Source of the DNA: Lachnospiraceae bacterium XBB1006
GTDB lineage: Bacteria > Bacillota > Clostridia > Lachnospirales > Lachnospiraceae
Direction of reading: 5' to 3'
Length of the DNA: 64,000 nucleotides
Assembly: GCA_900115795.1 (NCBI GenBank)
Contig: FOXT01000015.1
Coordinates: forward strand, 1 to 64,000
Within the stretch, counting starts at the first letter, position 1, and every line of letters starts with the position of its first letter. Position numbers and translations under genes: made by a program. Shown piece after piece: positions 7,899 through 16,512 of the stretch. The notes under the pieces were generated by a model. It saw only the letters and a program-made list of their open reading frames with translations. It made no database searches and was not told the origin of the DNA.

Positions 7899-8966
7899 AT
7901 GAAAAAATTAGTACAAAAAATGGTGACTGTCTTAATTGTTTTTGGCATGGGGGTTGGCCTCCTGGCGGGTTGTGGATCATCCGCTTCGAATAAGGAAAAT
8001 ACCTTATACGTTTACAACTGGTCCGAATATATTCCTCAGGAAGTCTATGAGGAGTTTGAGAAAGAGACCGGAATCCACGTGGTTGAATCCACCTTTTCCA
8101 GTAACGAAGAGATGTTGGCAAAATTGGTAGCCGGAGGTACCGGTGAGTATGATGTTATCGTGGCCAGCAACTACGTCATTCCAGCCATGGTTGAACAGGG
8201 ATTGATTCAGAAGATGGATGTTTCAAAACTTAAGAACTTTGATAATCTTGAGGATTATGCAAAGGGGATGAGTTTTGACGAAAAGAATCAGTATTCCATA
8301 CCATATATGGCAACCATCACACTTGTTGGTGCCAATGCAAAGAAATGTCAGGAATTAGGAGTGGAGATCAACAAATTAGACGATTTATTGAATCCTGCTC
8401 TTGCAAATAACTTAGTTGTTCCGGACGATTGCCGTGAGGTAGTGGATGCTGCATTAAAGGCCATTGGGGAAGATCCGGATACAACCGATGAAGCGGTGGT
8501 AAATAAGACTGCAGACTGGTTAAAGAAACTGTCTGCCAACGTGAAGTTATATGATTCTGATACGCCATATGTGGCATTGCAGACCAATGAAGTGGCTGCA
8601 GGACTTGTGTACAACATGGATCTTGCGAAAGCAATGTGGGAGAATCAGGATATTCAGTTAATCGATATTCCGGAAGGCAATGAAATTGCATACGATAATT
8701 TTGTACTTGCCGGAAAGAGTAAGAAACAGGATATGGCCATGAAGTTCATCGACTATATTTTGAAGCCGGAAGTATATAAGAAATGTTTGGAAGAATATCC
8801 ATGCGTATGCCTGAATAAAGAGGCAAAGAAGCTTATGGATGACAAGTATTTACAGAATCCGGCAGCAAATGTGAGCGAAGCTATTTTGAAAAAAGCGCAT
8901 CTTACCGGTGATGTTGGTAAAGCTGCATCTTACTATGACAATGCGTTTTCTAAGATGAAGAACTAG
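7899..8966 (+). CDS. potD: Polyamine ABC transporter substrate-binding lipoprotein
   Basis: 355 aa. The lipoprotein signal ends with LLAGC (lipidated Cys25). The mature part opens NTLYVYNWSEYIPQEVYEEF, the hallmark of PotD/PotF spermidine/putrescine receptors, and ends in the usual helical region. It should be tethered outside the membrane and deliver ligand to PotB/PotC. Which polyamine it prefers cannot be read reliably. A P-II-type gene follows 8 bp later, which is an atypical insertion in this operon. Ribosome site GGAAGGA precedes the ATG. Confidence 0.92.
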   Translation: MKKLVQKMVTVLIVFGMGVGLLAGCGSSASNKENTLYVYNWSEYIPQEVYEEFEKETGIHVVESTFSSNEEMLAKLVAGGTGEYDVIVASNYVIPAMVEQGLIQKMDVSKLKNFDNLEDYAKGMSFDEKNQYSIPYMATITLVGANAKKCQELGVEINKLDDLLNPALANNLVVPDDCREVVDAALKAIGEDPDTTDEAVVNKTADWLKKLSANVKLYDSDTPYVALQTNEVAAGLVYNMDLAKAMWENQDIQLIDIPEGNEIAYDNFVLAGKSKKQDMAMKFIDYILKPEVYKKCLEEYPCVCLNKEAKKLMDDKYLQNPAANVSEAILKKAHLTGDVGKAASYYDNAFSKMKN

Positions 8967-8974
8967 GAGGCACT

Positions 8975-9313
8975 ATGAAGAAAATTGAGATTATTACACG
9001 TACAGAGAATTTGGAAGCGGTAAAGCGGGTACTTGCTAAGAATGATTATTCCGGTATGACCGTTACGTCCGTTATGGGCTGCGGTAACCAAATTAGTAGC
9101 AATAAAGATTTTGAGAAGTTGAACGTTGACATGAATCTGTTGCCACGTATTCAGATTATGGCCGTTGTATGGGATGAAGATTTGGATGAAATTGTTGTTG
9201 AATTACAGGAAGAGTTGTCTACGGGAAGCGTAGGCGACGGAAAGATTTTTGTTTCTTCTGTAGATGAAGGAATCCGCATCCGTACAGGCGAACGTGGAGA
9301 TAAGATTCTGTAG
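8975..9313 (+). CDS. P-II family regulator with divergent T-loop
   Basis: 112 aa, full length for GlnB/GlnK proteins, trimeric sensors of ATP/ADP and 2-oxoglutarate. The core is clear: MKKIEIITR start, GMTVTSVMGCG before the T-loop, and the C-terminal signature TGSVGDGKIFV...IRIRTGERG. The T-loop lacks the YRGAEY segment and its uridylylated Tyr51; it reads NKDFEKLNV instead. Uridylylation control is therefore unlikely and the partner is probably not AmtB or glutamine synthetase. Its location between potD and potA, with tight spacing and an AGGAGG site, suggests it gates the polyamine transporter; that is inference. Confidence 0.88.
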   Translation: MKKIEIITRTENLEAVKRVLAKNDYSGMTVTSVMGCGNQISSNKDFEKLNVDMNLLPRIQIMAVVWDEDLDEIVVELQEELSTGSVGDGKIFVSSVDEGIRIRTGERGDKIL

Positions 9314-9334
9314 GATTAATTGGAGGATAAAGGA

Positions 9335-10501
9335 TTGAGCAATAACAAGGACGTAATCGTCAGACTGATTGATGTTGAGAAAGAGTTTGACGGCGTTAAG
9401 GTTGTAAAAAAATTAAACCTTGAGGTCAGAGAAGGGGAATTTCTGACCTTACTTGGCCCTTCCGGTTGTGGTAAAACGACGACGTTGCGTATGATCGCGG
9501 GATTTTCCCATGCCACTAGCGGAGAAATCGAGTTAGAGGGTAAGAATGTTGCCGATTTGAAACCGAATGAGCGCGATGTTAATACGGTATTTCAGAACTA
9601 TGCACTTTTTCCACACATGAATGTGGAAGATAACATTGCATTTGGTCTTGTTGAGAAGAGAGTCCCGAAAGCAGAGATCAAAGAGCGCGTGGCCGAGATG
9701 ATTAAGCTCGTTCAGTTAGAAGGTATGGAAAAGAGAAAGCCGGCACAGATGTCCGGTGGTCAGAAACAGCGTGTGGCTATCGCGAGGGCGCTTATTAACC
9801 GTCCGAAGGTGCTTTTATTAGATGAGCCTCTTGGCGCGTTGGATTTAAAACTGCGTAAACAGATGCAGTTGGAATTGAAGCATTTACAGCAAAAACTGGG
9901 AATTACCTTTATTTATGTTACACACGACCAGGAAGAGGCCCTTACCATGAGTGACCGTATTGCGGTTATGAACGATGGCGTTATGGAACAGATTGGTACG
10001 CCGGATGAGGTATACAATCATCCAAAGACCAAGTTTGTCGCAAGTTTTGTAGGTGAGAGCAATATTTTAGAGAGCTATGTAGAAGCTGTTCGTGGTGATT
10101 TGCTGCGGATTTCGTTAGAGGCCGGCAAGGCAGTGTTGCATGCGCCGGGATTTAAGAAGGAAGAGATGATTTACATTTGCGTGCGTCCGGAGAATTTACA
10201 GTTGTCACAGACGCCGATTGAACATTTCTCCATTCGAGGACGCATTATCGAGCATATTTTTGCCGGTTCCGTGATTAAGACGGTGGTTGAACTCATTAAC
10301 GGACAGCGACTGCGTGTGGCTCGCCATCCTGGTGAGGAAGAATTGGAAGTTGGTACGTATGTGTATGTATTCTGGAATCCAAAGAAAGCGATTATTGTGC
10401 ATACGGTAGAGGAGCAGATTTACAACATAATTGAGCAGAATTCTAACCGCATGTATAAGGAGTTTGTTGAGAAATATTCGGCAACGACCGAGGAGGTTTA
10501 G
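9335..10501 (+). CDS. potA: Polyamine ABC transporter ATPase
   Basis: 388 aa from a TTG start chosen because TGGAGG (9321-9326) sits nine bases upstream; an in-frame TTG at 9320 would overlap that site. Complete ABC ATPase: Walker A GPSGCGKTT, Q-loop QNYALFP, signature MSGGQKQR, Walker B VLLLDEP and switch His in VTHDQ. The C-terminal ~120 residues form the regulatory TOBE-type domain with YICVRPENL. It powers PotB/PotC from the cytoplasmic face. The stop is two bases before the potB start. Confidence 0.95.
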   Translation: MSNNKDVIVRLIDVEKEFDGVKVVKKLNLEVREGEFLTLLGPSGCGKTTTLRMIAGFSHATSGEIELEGKNVADLKPNERDVNTVFQNYALFPHMNVEDNIAFGLVEKRVPKAEIKERVAEMIKLVQLEGMEKRKPAQMSGGQKQRVAIARALINRPKVLLLDEPLGALDLKLRKQMQLELKHLQQKLGITFIYVTHDQEEALTMSDRIAVMNDGVMEQIGTPDEVYNHPKTKFVASFVGESNILESYVEAVRGDLLRISLEAGKAVLHAPGFKKEEMIYICVRPENLQLSQTPIEHFSIRGRIIEHIFAGSVIKTVVELINGQRLRVARHPGEEELEVGTYVYVFWNPKKAIIVHTVEEQIYNIIEQNSNRMYKEFVEKYSATTEEV

Positions 10502-10503
10502 GA

Positions 10504-11358
10504 ATGCGCAATAGATTAAGAAGTTCCATGGCGCCCATTACCATGATTGGCCCCACCACCTTGTGGCTGATTTTGTTTCTCATGATTCCACTGGCGCTTG
10601 TAATTGGCATTAGTTTTTTGACACGAAATGGATTTGGCGGAGTCTTAATGATTCCGTCAATTGATGCGTATAAAGAACTGGTTTCAACAGAATATCTGAA
10701 AGTATTTGCCAGTTCTTTTCAGTTGGCATTTTTGACAACGATTATTTGCCTTGTGGTTGGCTACCCATTTGCATATATTATTGCCAACTCGTCTGAGCGG
10801 GTGAAACCGTTTTTAGTGTTGTTATTAATGTTGCCGTTTTGGATTAATTCCATGATTCGAATTTATGGATGGAATACAATTTTGCGTTCTTCCGGTATGG
10901 TGAATAACGCATTGATTTCTCTGGGAATTATTAAGTTCCCGCTGGAACTTTTGTATACGGATGGAGCTGTGCTTTTGGGAATGGTATATGATTTGTTGCC
11001 GTTTACAGTGCTCCCGATTTATACATCCATTGAGAAACTGGATCCGTCTTTGTTGGAAGCGGCCAGTGATCTTGGAGCAGGCAAAGTGCACAAATTTGTG
11101 CGCGTAATTTTGCCACTGACTATGCCGGGTGTGTTTGCAGGATCCATTCAGACATTCATTCCGTCCCTTGGCCTTTTCTACATCGCGGATATGATGGGCG
11201 GTGCAAAGACCATGTATATTGGTAACTTAATTAAGAATCAGTTTATGTCTGCCAGAAACTGGCCTATGGGTGCGGCCCTTGCCATCGTATTGATTGCGGT
11301 AACGTTGGTATTGATGAAGCTTTACACCCGGGTTGGAAGTTTGGATGATATGGTATAG
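10504..11358 (+). CDS. potB: Polyamine ABC transporter permease PotB
   Basis: 284-aa inner-membrane permease with about six helices. The EAA loop is EAASDLGAGKVHKFVRVILP, where the ATPase couples. A LWLILFLMIPLALVIGISF helix opens the protein. Start is two bases after potA stop, with the GAGGAGG ribosome site inside the potA end. It pairs with PotC to form the translocation path. Confidence 0.94.
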   Translation: MRNRLRSSMAPITMIGPTTLWLILFLMIPLALVIGISFLTRNGFGGVLMIPSIDAYKELVSTEYLKVFASSFQLAFLTTIICLVVGYPFAYIIANSSERVKPFLVLLLMLPFWINSMIRIYGWNTILRSSGMVNNALISLGIIKFPLELLYTDGAVLLGMVYDLLPFTVLPIYTSIEKLDPSLLEAASDLGAGKVHKFVRVILPLTMPGVFAGSIQTFIPSLGLFYIADMMGGAKTMYIGNLIKNQFMSARNWPMGAALAIVLIAVTLVLMKLYTRVGSLDDMV

Positions 11359-11373
11359 TAGCGAGGAAAAAAG

Positions 11374-12171
11374 ATGAGTAGTAAGAAAAGACAGAGCCCT
11401 TTTGCCGTAGTCTATGCATGTCTGGTATACATTTTCCTGTACTTGCCGATTGCGGTAGTTATTGCGTTTTCTTTCAATACGTCAAAGATGAACATTGTAT
11501 TTGAAGGATTCACTTTTGACTGGTATGTGAGCATGTGGTCGAATACGCTACTGATGGATGCCTTTAAAAATACCATCATAGTGGCGTTAACAAGCACATT
11601 GCTATCTACCATTTTGGGAACGCTTTGCGCGGTAGGGCTGAATCGTTTTGAATTTAAATTAAAGGGATTGATTAGTGCATCCTTGTATATTCCGATTGTC
11701 ATTCCGGAGTTGGTATTTGCCATTGCGATGCTGATTTTGTTTTCTTCTCTTGGCATTACCATGAACATTGCGACGCTTATTATTTCCCATGTTACCTTCT
11801 CCATGCCCTTTGTGGTGATTACGGTGCGATCCCGTATTGCAGGTTTTGACCGTAGTATCGAGGAAGCGGCAAGAGATTTGGGCGCCAATGAGTTTCGCAC
11901 GTTTTTCAGGGTAACACTCCCTATGATTATGCCGGGTGTTTTATCCGGTGCCATGTTGGCGCTGACGCTGTCATTGGATGACGTAGTGGTAAGCTTCTTT
12001 ACCGCAGGCGTGGATAGTCAGATTTTGCCACTTCGGATTTTAAGTATGGTGAAGAAGGGTATTTCCCCGGATGTGAATGCATTGTCGACGCTTCTGATTA
12101 TCGGAAGTGTGTTATTATTAACGGGAACGACGTTAATTCAGCGGAAGTTGGAGAGAGACGATGCGGTGTAG
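11374..12171 (+). CDS. potC: Polyamine ABC transporter permease PotC
   Basis: 265-aa permease with six predicted helices. The EAA loop is EEAARDLGANEFRTFFRVTL, and ALTLSLDDVVVSFFTAG is typical of PotC. It starts 15 bp after potB behind AGCGAGGAAA and ends the operon. The stop codon TAG is the first triplet of a 122-bp sequence repeated near 16.5 kb, so the downstream side of the operon has been rearranged. Confidence 0.94.
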   Translation: MSSKKRQSPFAVVYACLVYIFLYLPIAVVIAFSFNTSKMNIVFEGFTFDWYVSMWSNTLLMDAFKNTIIVALTSTLLSTILGTLCAVGLNRFEFKLKGLISASLYIPIVIPELVFAIAMLILFSSLGITMNIATLIISHVTFSMPFVVITVRSRIAGFDRSIEEAARDLGANEFRTFFRVTLPMIMPGVLSGAMLALTLSLDDVVVSFFTAGVDSQILPLRILSMVKKGISPDVNALSTLLIIGSVLLLTGTTLIQRKLERDDAV

Positions 12172-12290
12172 CGAAAAATCTTACGGAAAACGAAAAATTA
12201 TACTGGATAGAGTATGATACGGATGAAATTCAAGTAATTCGTGAGTTTCTGTAAAAAAAGAGCGACAATTCTGTGTCTATATGGTACAAT
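12169..12290 (+). repeat. 122-bp direct repeat, copy A
   Basis: Matches 16513-16634 with four mismatches by eye. In one frame both copies read AKNLTENEKLYWIEYDTDEI and on to a stop, which looks like the tail of a lost gene. It ends in a promoter-like GCGACA-17 bp-TACAAT, weaker than in copy B. Confidence 0.85.
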
Positions 12291-12292
12291 CC

Positions 12293-12307
12293 TGTCTTTG
12301 ACAGTTT
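12293..12307. repeat. Inverted end TGTCTTTGACAGTTT (left)
   Basis: Its reverse complement AAACTGTCAAAGAC occurs at 16494-16507, just inside copy B of the 122-bp repeat. The two may be terminal inverted repeats of an insertion. Confidence 0.5.
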
Positions 12308-12317
12308 CGAAAAGCGA

Positions 12318-12362
12318 AAACTGCAGTAACCCCAGTAAATACAAGGGCTGCTGCAGTTTTTT
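12318..12362. terminator. Hairpin downstream of the transposase remnant
   Basis: AAAACTGCAG and CTGCAGTTTT form a 10-bp stem with a T-run; it can act on either strand. It lies in the frame of the decayed transposase gene, so the apparent C-terminus beyond about 12375 is probably not coding. Confidence 0.55.
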
Positions 12363-12744
12363 ATGATGTTTAAGAATGTAGCCCTCACCGTTTACTTTTA
12401 GAAGATTGTAATCGCGTAATGTATAGATGATTTCATCGGAAGTAAAGCCATTTCCGACTTTCTTTTCCAATATACGGTAAATCAGTAAGGCAAGGTAGCA
12501 AGTTAAGAAGTGTGCGCGGATTCGATCCTCTCTAGATACGTAAACCGGTCTGGACTCAAAATCCGTTTTCATGATTCGAAACGATTCTTCAATCTTCCAA
12601 CGTCCTTCACTTACGGAAATGATATCTTTTACGCTGTCGTCAATGAGGTTCGTACATACAGCATAAAAACCATCATAGAAAGCTTCTTTTTCAATGGCTT
12701 CTTCATCAAGACTATACAGTTTCTTTTTCTACTTTCAGAAAATC

Positions 12745-13088
12745 TTACGTGTCATATGCTGTTTTCTTCACTATCACACGTAGGCTTCCACTGTGCTTTT
12801 TCCAATTCCTACGTGTGGATTCCCGATTCGCTAAATTCACCCGTAGGTTTCAGGGATGCTTTCCCAACTTCCTACGGGCAATCCAAGCGAAATGCCATTT
12901 TACACGTAATTGTCTGCCGTATCCTTACGTGTGGATTCTTGCAGAAGTAGAACCACACGTAGCTTTTCCTAAAACCATCTCTAAGGCATACGTGTGAAAT
13001 CGGTGTATTCGCCACCTTACCCGTAAAGTTTTTCATTTCACAAATTTCTGCTACGGGTGATTTCCAAAAAGGTGCAATTCACCCGTAA
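12745..13088 (-). repeat. Half-site array 3: paired ACACGTAG/CTACGTGT units
   Basis: Twelve half-sites start at 12745, 12776, 12809, 12839, 12872, 12902, 12925, 12955, 12988, 13019, 13051 and 13081. Steps are 30-33 bp, with one of 23. Pairs separated by 24-25 bp (15 bp in one case) are complementary: ACACGTAG with CTACGTGT, ACCCGTAG with CTACGGGC, ACACGTAA with TTACGTGT, ACACGTAG with ATACGTGT, ACCCGTAA with CTACGGGT. The A-to-C change on one side is always matched on the other. Orientation is assigned from a GAAAAGCA-like block in the loops shared with array 4. Confidence 0.75.
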
Positions 13089-13099
13089 TTTCCATTAGA

Positions 13100-13165
13100 A
13101 ACGCTTTCCGAACTTTGGGCTCTCGCCCAATGGGTAGCTGTAAACCGCAGCTTTTTCAAGCAAGA
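13100..13165 (+). other. Hairpins between array 3 and the surface protein gene
   Basis: TTGGGctctcgCCCAA and AGCTGtaaaccgCAGCT are two short hairpins, the second followed by TTTTT. They could form a weak terminator. Nothing else is evident before the promoter. Confidence 0.35.
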
Positions 13166-13217
13166 GGGTCCTTTTTAAGTGGTTACATATCTACATAAAA
13201 CGTTCAAAATGAATACA

Positions 13218-13245
13218 TTGTTGTAACATACTTATACGGTACAAT
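13218..13245 (+). promoter_or_regulatory. Candidate promoter of the surface protein gene
   Basis: TTGTTG (13218-13223), 16-bp spacer, TACAAT (13240-13245), about 40 bp before the start codon. Confidence 0.5.
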
Positions 13246-13286
13246 AACCGTGTTGATGCGAAAAGATGAATCGGAGGTGCGAGGTT

Positions 13287-16200
13287 ATGTGGAAATTTGG
13301 TAAGAAAGTGTTAGCCGTTGCGATGGTTTTTATGATGGTAGCGACATTGCTTCCGAGTACAACCTTATATACATCGGCAGCGAAAAAAGTTTCGATTAAA
13401 ATTGGAACGAAAGTTACAGCAAGTAATAATAAAGTGACAGTGACAGCAAAGTATTTACCTAAGGGCGCAAAAATAATTGTGAAATCTGCCAATGGGAAAG
13501 TGCTTTCTTTATCTCAGAATAAAAACCAGGCAAATAAAACGATTGTGGTAAAGAAGGGCGGAACCAAGAAGATTACGCTTTTTGGAAGAAAAGATGGAAA
13601 AGTGCAGGTTGCCGTTATCGTTAAGAATCGTAAGGGAAGAACAATTGCAACGAAAAAAGTGCGGGTGCAAGTAAACGTGATGCCGCAACCGGAAGAAGAT
13701 GAAACTACTCAGGAATCAGCTGAAGAGAGTGAACAAACAGCGACGTTGACAGATGCGGAGCAGAAAATTGCAGATACTTCGGGGATTGATACTATCTGGT
13801 ACAACAAATATGTAAATGACGTTGTTTCTACACCAAAACCTACCTATGAAAATAAAACAGATGTAGTAGAGGTTCCAATCACAACGCCGGTGCCGGTTGC
13901 ATCAGAAACAAAAGCGGTTTCAAGCGGTGTTGAACTTGTGGAAGCCCTTCGTGGAGGAACAAGAAAGATTACGTTTGCCACAACAGAAGAAGTGAGTGTT
14001 GAGATTCCGGAAGGAAATTATGAGAATTCAGAATTGGTTGTGGATGCGCCGCAGGCGACCATCGTAAACCATGCGAAAATAGGAAAAGTATACATCAAAT
14101 CCATCGCTGAGCATACCTGGGTAGAAAATGCGCAGGGAACGACGATTCTCGTGCAGGCAAGAAACGCCCATATCGTATTACAGGGTAGCAACACCGATAT
14201 CCAGACCATTGCGCCGGATGACGGAATGACAGCCGTACCGAATGCCAATGATCGCTTGGTGATTGATATTAGGAACGAAGGTGCCGTTGGAACCATTACC
14301 ATTGATGATGCCAACAATATTGAAGTGACAACAGACAATACCAATGGTGTTGGAGCAATTGATATCATAAACAATGTACAAAATACCACATTGCGGAGCA
14401 ATGTGCCGGTAAATCTGACCGCAAACGATCACATGGAAGTGACACTGGACGGTGCGGCAAGTGGAGGTGCCAGCAACCTTTCGGTAGAGAGTCGTTCTAC
14501 CCGTTTGGTGATTAATGGCGAAGGCCAGTACAATGTGCACAATAACAATTCCGGCGCGGATATGCAGGTTTTTGCACAGAACGTGACAACTGCAGCGCAG
14601 GATGGCAACCGTGAAACGGTAAGCTTAAGTGGTTCTGTAAATAGTGCACAATTGACCACTGAAGGTAATGTGGAATCGGAGGGTGCGCTGGTGGGAGCGA
14701 GAATTTCCCTGATTCCATATCATGCGGATTTCAATCCGAACAATTTGGATGCAGAATTACGAAGTGCACAGGCAGCAGGAAAATTGTATACCGGAACCAT
14801 AGGCAGCGATGGAACCTGCGCACTTGAAAATGTTTTGCCGGGCAACTATATTGTCATTTACCAGGGACCGGAATCCGGTGAGGAAGAATTTGAAGCCAGC
14901 TACGAGATTAGTTCTGTAACAAGTAGATTGCAGAGAGTTAGCGGAACGGTGCTTTCCAGAGGCCGTGGAAATGGTAATGGAAATGGAAATGGCGATGGAA
15001 ACGCAGCAAATCATAGAATTTATGGAACGGTTGTAGATGCATTGCATGGTGCTGCGGTAAGTGGAATTTCCGTATATTTGTATCGTGGAAATAACGCAAA
15101 CGGCATGCCAATTAAGACAACAACCACCAATAGTCAGGGTAGTTATGAGTTTACAGAGCTTACCCATGGCAGCTATCGGATTCAGTTTTTGGATGAGCGT
15201 GCAGAACTGACACACAATAACCAGCGTATGTCGGTATACGAAGAACACATTGTAATCAATGCGCATACGCAGGCGTATTGCTGTGATGTGACGTTATCGA
15301 ATCGATTGGTTGGTAATGGAAATGTGCGTTTTGTATTATGTTGGGCAGTAAAAGACACGGAATTCAATTTGGTACCGAGCGATTTGGATTCCCATTTGGT
15401 TGGTCCAACATCCTATCCGGGTGAAGTGTTCCATACCTGGTATGGTGGAAGAACATACTTCGAGGAAGATGCTTCTGAAGAGTCGGGATTCCTGAAGTAC
15501 GCGGATTTGGATAGAGATGACACGGACTATGAAGGTCCGGAAACAACAACGATTTACAAAATGATGCCGGGTGAATATCATTTTTATATTCATAACTTTT
15601 CAGATCGCCAGAGCCATGAAAATACAAAGCTTGGAACCTCTGACGCTAAGGTGACAGTTTATCGTGGTGGCGAGGTTTTGGCAGAGTATAGTGTTCCACA
15701 ATCGGTAAAAGGTAACTTCTGGGATGTTTGTACATACAATGGACAGACCGGAGAATTGCAATATATCGGAACCGTTCGCGACGAGTCGTGTGATGAGAGT
15801 GTAATGGGACTTAATGAACTGCAAAAAGAACGTTACCTGCTTCGTGGACAATTGAACAGAATCGCATTGGAAAATGTAGTATTAAATGAAAGAATGCAGG
15901 AAGCAGTTCAGCAAATCAGCGAAAAAATGAATAACGGTAGCGTAACCTTAGAGGAAATAAGGGCGTTCAAACAAGAGTATAGAACATACCAAAATCAGTT
16001 GGGACAAGTACTATCGTTAGTTGAAAGAAGTGATAGACCGGAAGGTGCGGAGAATATAATTGAGATATACGAAGATATAGAATTTGCACCGTATTATGAA
16101 AGCGGAGATGATTCGGAAGAAATTTCCGTTATAGTCGTTAGGACAAATGGAAATGACGAGGTTTCCAATGACGTATTGACACAATGGTTCGAAGCACAGG

Positions 16201-16328
16201 ATGGAACGGAATTTAGCATTATTGATTCCGACCGTGAGGGCTATGACAGAATATTGGTACTGAACAATTCTACGTTAGGAATAACGAAATACTATTATGT
16301 AAGTATCTGTAATGTTGAAAATTTATAA
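13287..16328 (+). CDS. Large secreted multi-domain surface protein
   Basis: 1013 aa from the ATG behind CGGAGG; the upstream ATG at 13266 would overlap that site. A signal peptide ends near TLYTSAA (residue ~31). Residues ~32-133 form a basic Ig-like beta domain. An acidic Thr/Glu linker follows, then a region rich in N, T, I and V that looks like a beta-solenoid (~210-480). An Arg/Gly/Asn repeat (GRGNGNGNGNG, ~558-570) leads into a carboxypeptidase-regulatory-like domain (RIYGTVVDALHGAAVSG). Next is a YfaP/DUF2135-like domain with DLDSHLVGP and LDRDDTDYEGPE (~690-830), then a coiled coil and a short C-terminal domain. No LPxTG or S-layer repeat was seen. Probably exported; function unknown. 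Confidence 0.75.
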   Translation: MWKFGKKVLAVAMVFMMVATLLPSTTLYTSAAKKVSIKIGTKVTASNNKVTVTAKYLPKGAKIIVKSANGKVLSLSQNKNQANKTIVVKKGGTKKITLFGRKDGKVQVAVIVKNRKGRTIATKKVRVQVNVMPQPEEDETTQESAEESEQTATLTDAEQKIADTSGIDTIWYNKYVNDVVSTPKPTYENKTDVVEVPITTPVPVASETKAVSSGVELVEALRGGTRKITFATTEEVSVEIPEGNYENSELVVDAPQATIVNHAKIGKVYIKSIAEHTWVENAQGTTILVQARNAHIVLQGSNTDIQTIAPDDGMTAVPNANDRLVIDIRNEGAVGTITIDDANNIEVTTDNTNGVGAIDIINNVQNTTLRSNVPVNLTANDHMEVTLDGAASGGASNLSVESRSTRLVINGEGQYNVHNNNSGADMQVFAQNVTTAAQDGNRETVSLSGSVNSAQLTTEGNVESEGALVGARISLIPYHADFNPNNLDAELRSAQAAGKLYTGTIGSDGTCALENVLPGNYIVIYQGPESGEEEFEASYEISSVTSRLQRVSGTVLSRGRGNGNGNGNGDGNAANHRIYGTVVDALHGAAVSGISVYLYRGNNANGMPIKTTTTNSQGSYEFTELTHGSYRIQFLDERAELTHNNQRMSVYEEHIVINAHTQAYCCDVTLSNRLVGNGNVRFVLCWAVKDTEFNLVPSDLDSHLVGPTSYPGEVFHTWYGGRTYFEEDASEESGFLKYADLDRDDTDYEGPETTTIYKMMPGEYHFYIHNFSDRQSHENTKLGTSDAKVTVYRGGEVLAEYSVPQSVKGNFWDVCTYNGQTGELQYIGTVRDESCDESVMGLNELQKERYLLRGQLNRIALENVVLNERMQEAVQQISEKMNNGSVTLEEIRAFKQEYRTYQNQLGQVLSLVERSDRPEGAENIIEIYEDIEFAPYYESGDDSEEISVIVVRTNGNDEVSNDVLTQWFEAQDGTEFSIIDSDREGYDRILVLNNSTLGITKYYYVSICNVENL

Positions 16329-16339
16329 ATACTCCTCTG

Positions 16340-16370
16340 AAAAGACAGGGCGCCCCCAACCCTGTCTTTT
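16340..16370 (+). terminator. Terminator after the surface protein gene
   Basis: Perfect 11-bp stem AAAAGACAGGG / CCCTGTCTTTT around a 9-nt loop. Confidence 0.85.
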
Positions 16371-16429
16371 CGCATGTTTAAAAATAAATTTATTTTGACA
16401 ATTTACGGATTTCAGCTTCCTTGTTGGAA

Positions 16430-16510
16430 CAATCTCGGTAAAGGCTCAAAGCCTTGAATTTACTGAGGTTATAGAACCGAGAGGGTTGGACAAACTGTCA
16501 AAGACCCGTG
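16430..16510. other. Structured non-coding stretch ending in inverted end (right)
   Basis: CTCGGT...ACCGAG enclose an inner hairpin GGCT-caa-AGCC. The stretch then runs into AAACTGTCAAAGAC (16494-16507), the inverse of the sequence at 12293-12307. It may be the right end of an inserted segment. No T-box motif is present. Confidence 0.4.
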
Positions 16511-16512
16511 TT

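Larger units (their letters stand above)
12198..12728 (-). pseudogene. IS1634-like transposase, C-terminal remnant
   Basis: Minus-strand frame with LYSLDEEAIEKEAFYDG, GRWKIEESFRIMKTDFESRP and VYVSREDRIRAHFLTCYLAL. These match the conserved end of IS1634/COG5421 transposases, including the glutamate of the DDE triad in the WKIEESFR segment. Everything upstream of the LYSLDEE part is missing: a stop lies at 12729-12731, and the half-site array starts about 15 bp further on. The normal C-terminal tail also diverges after about 12375. The gene is therefore dead, and its 5' side ends where the array begins. Confidence 0.8.

Noticed and set aside
12510-12997. Plus-strand frames of 146 and 82 aa across the transposase remnant and array 3
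   Set aside because: They cross the array half-sites, have no ribosome site and repeat the array periodicity in their translation.
12745-13088. Integron attC array
   Set aside because: The half-sites do not contain the RYYYAAC/GTTRRRY core and no integrase is present. Only the layout is comparable.
16430-16510. T-box or riboswitch before hutH
   Set aside because: No T-box sequence (AGGGTGGNACCGCG) or other known core was found; the paired pieces fit an insertion end better.
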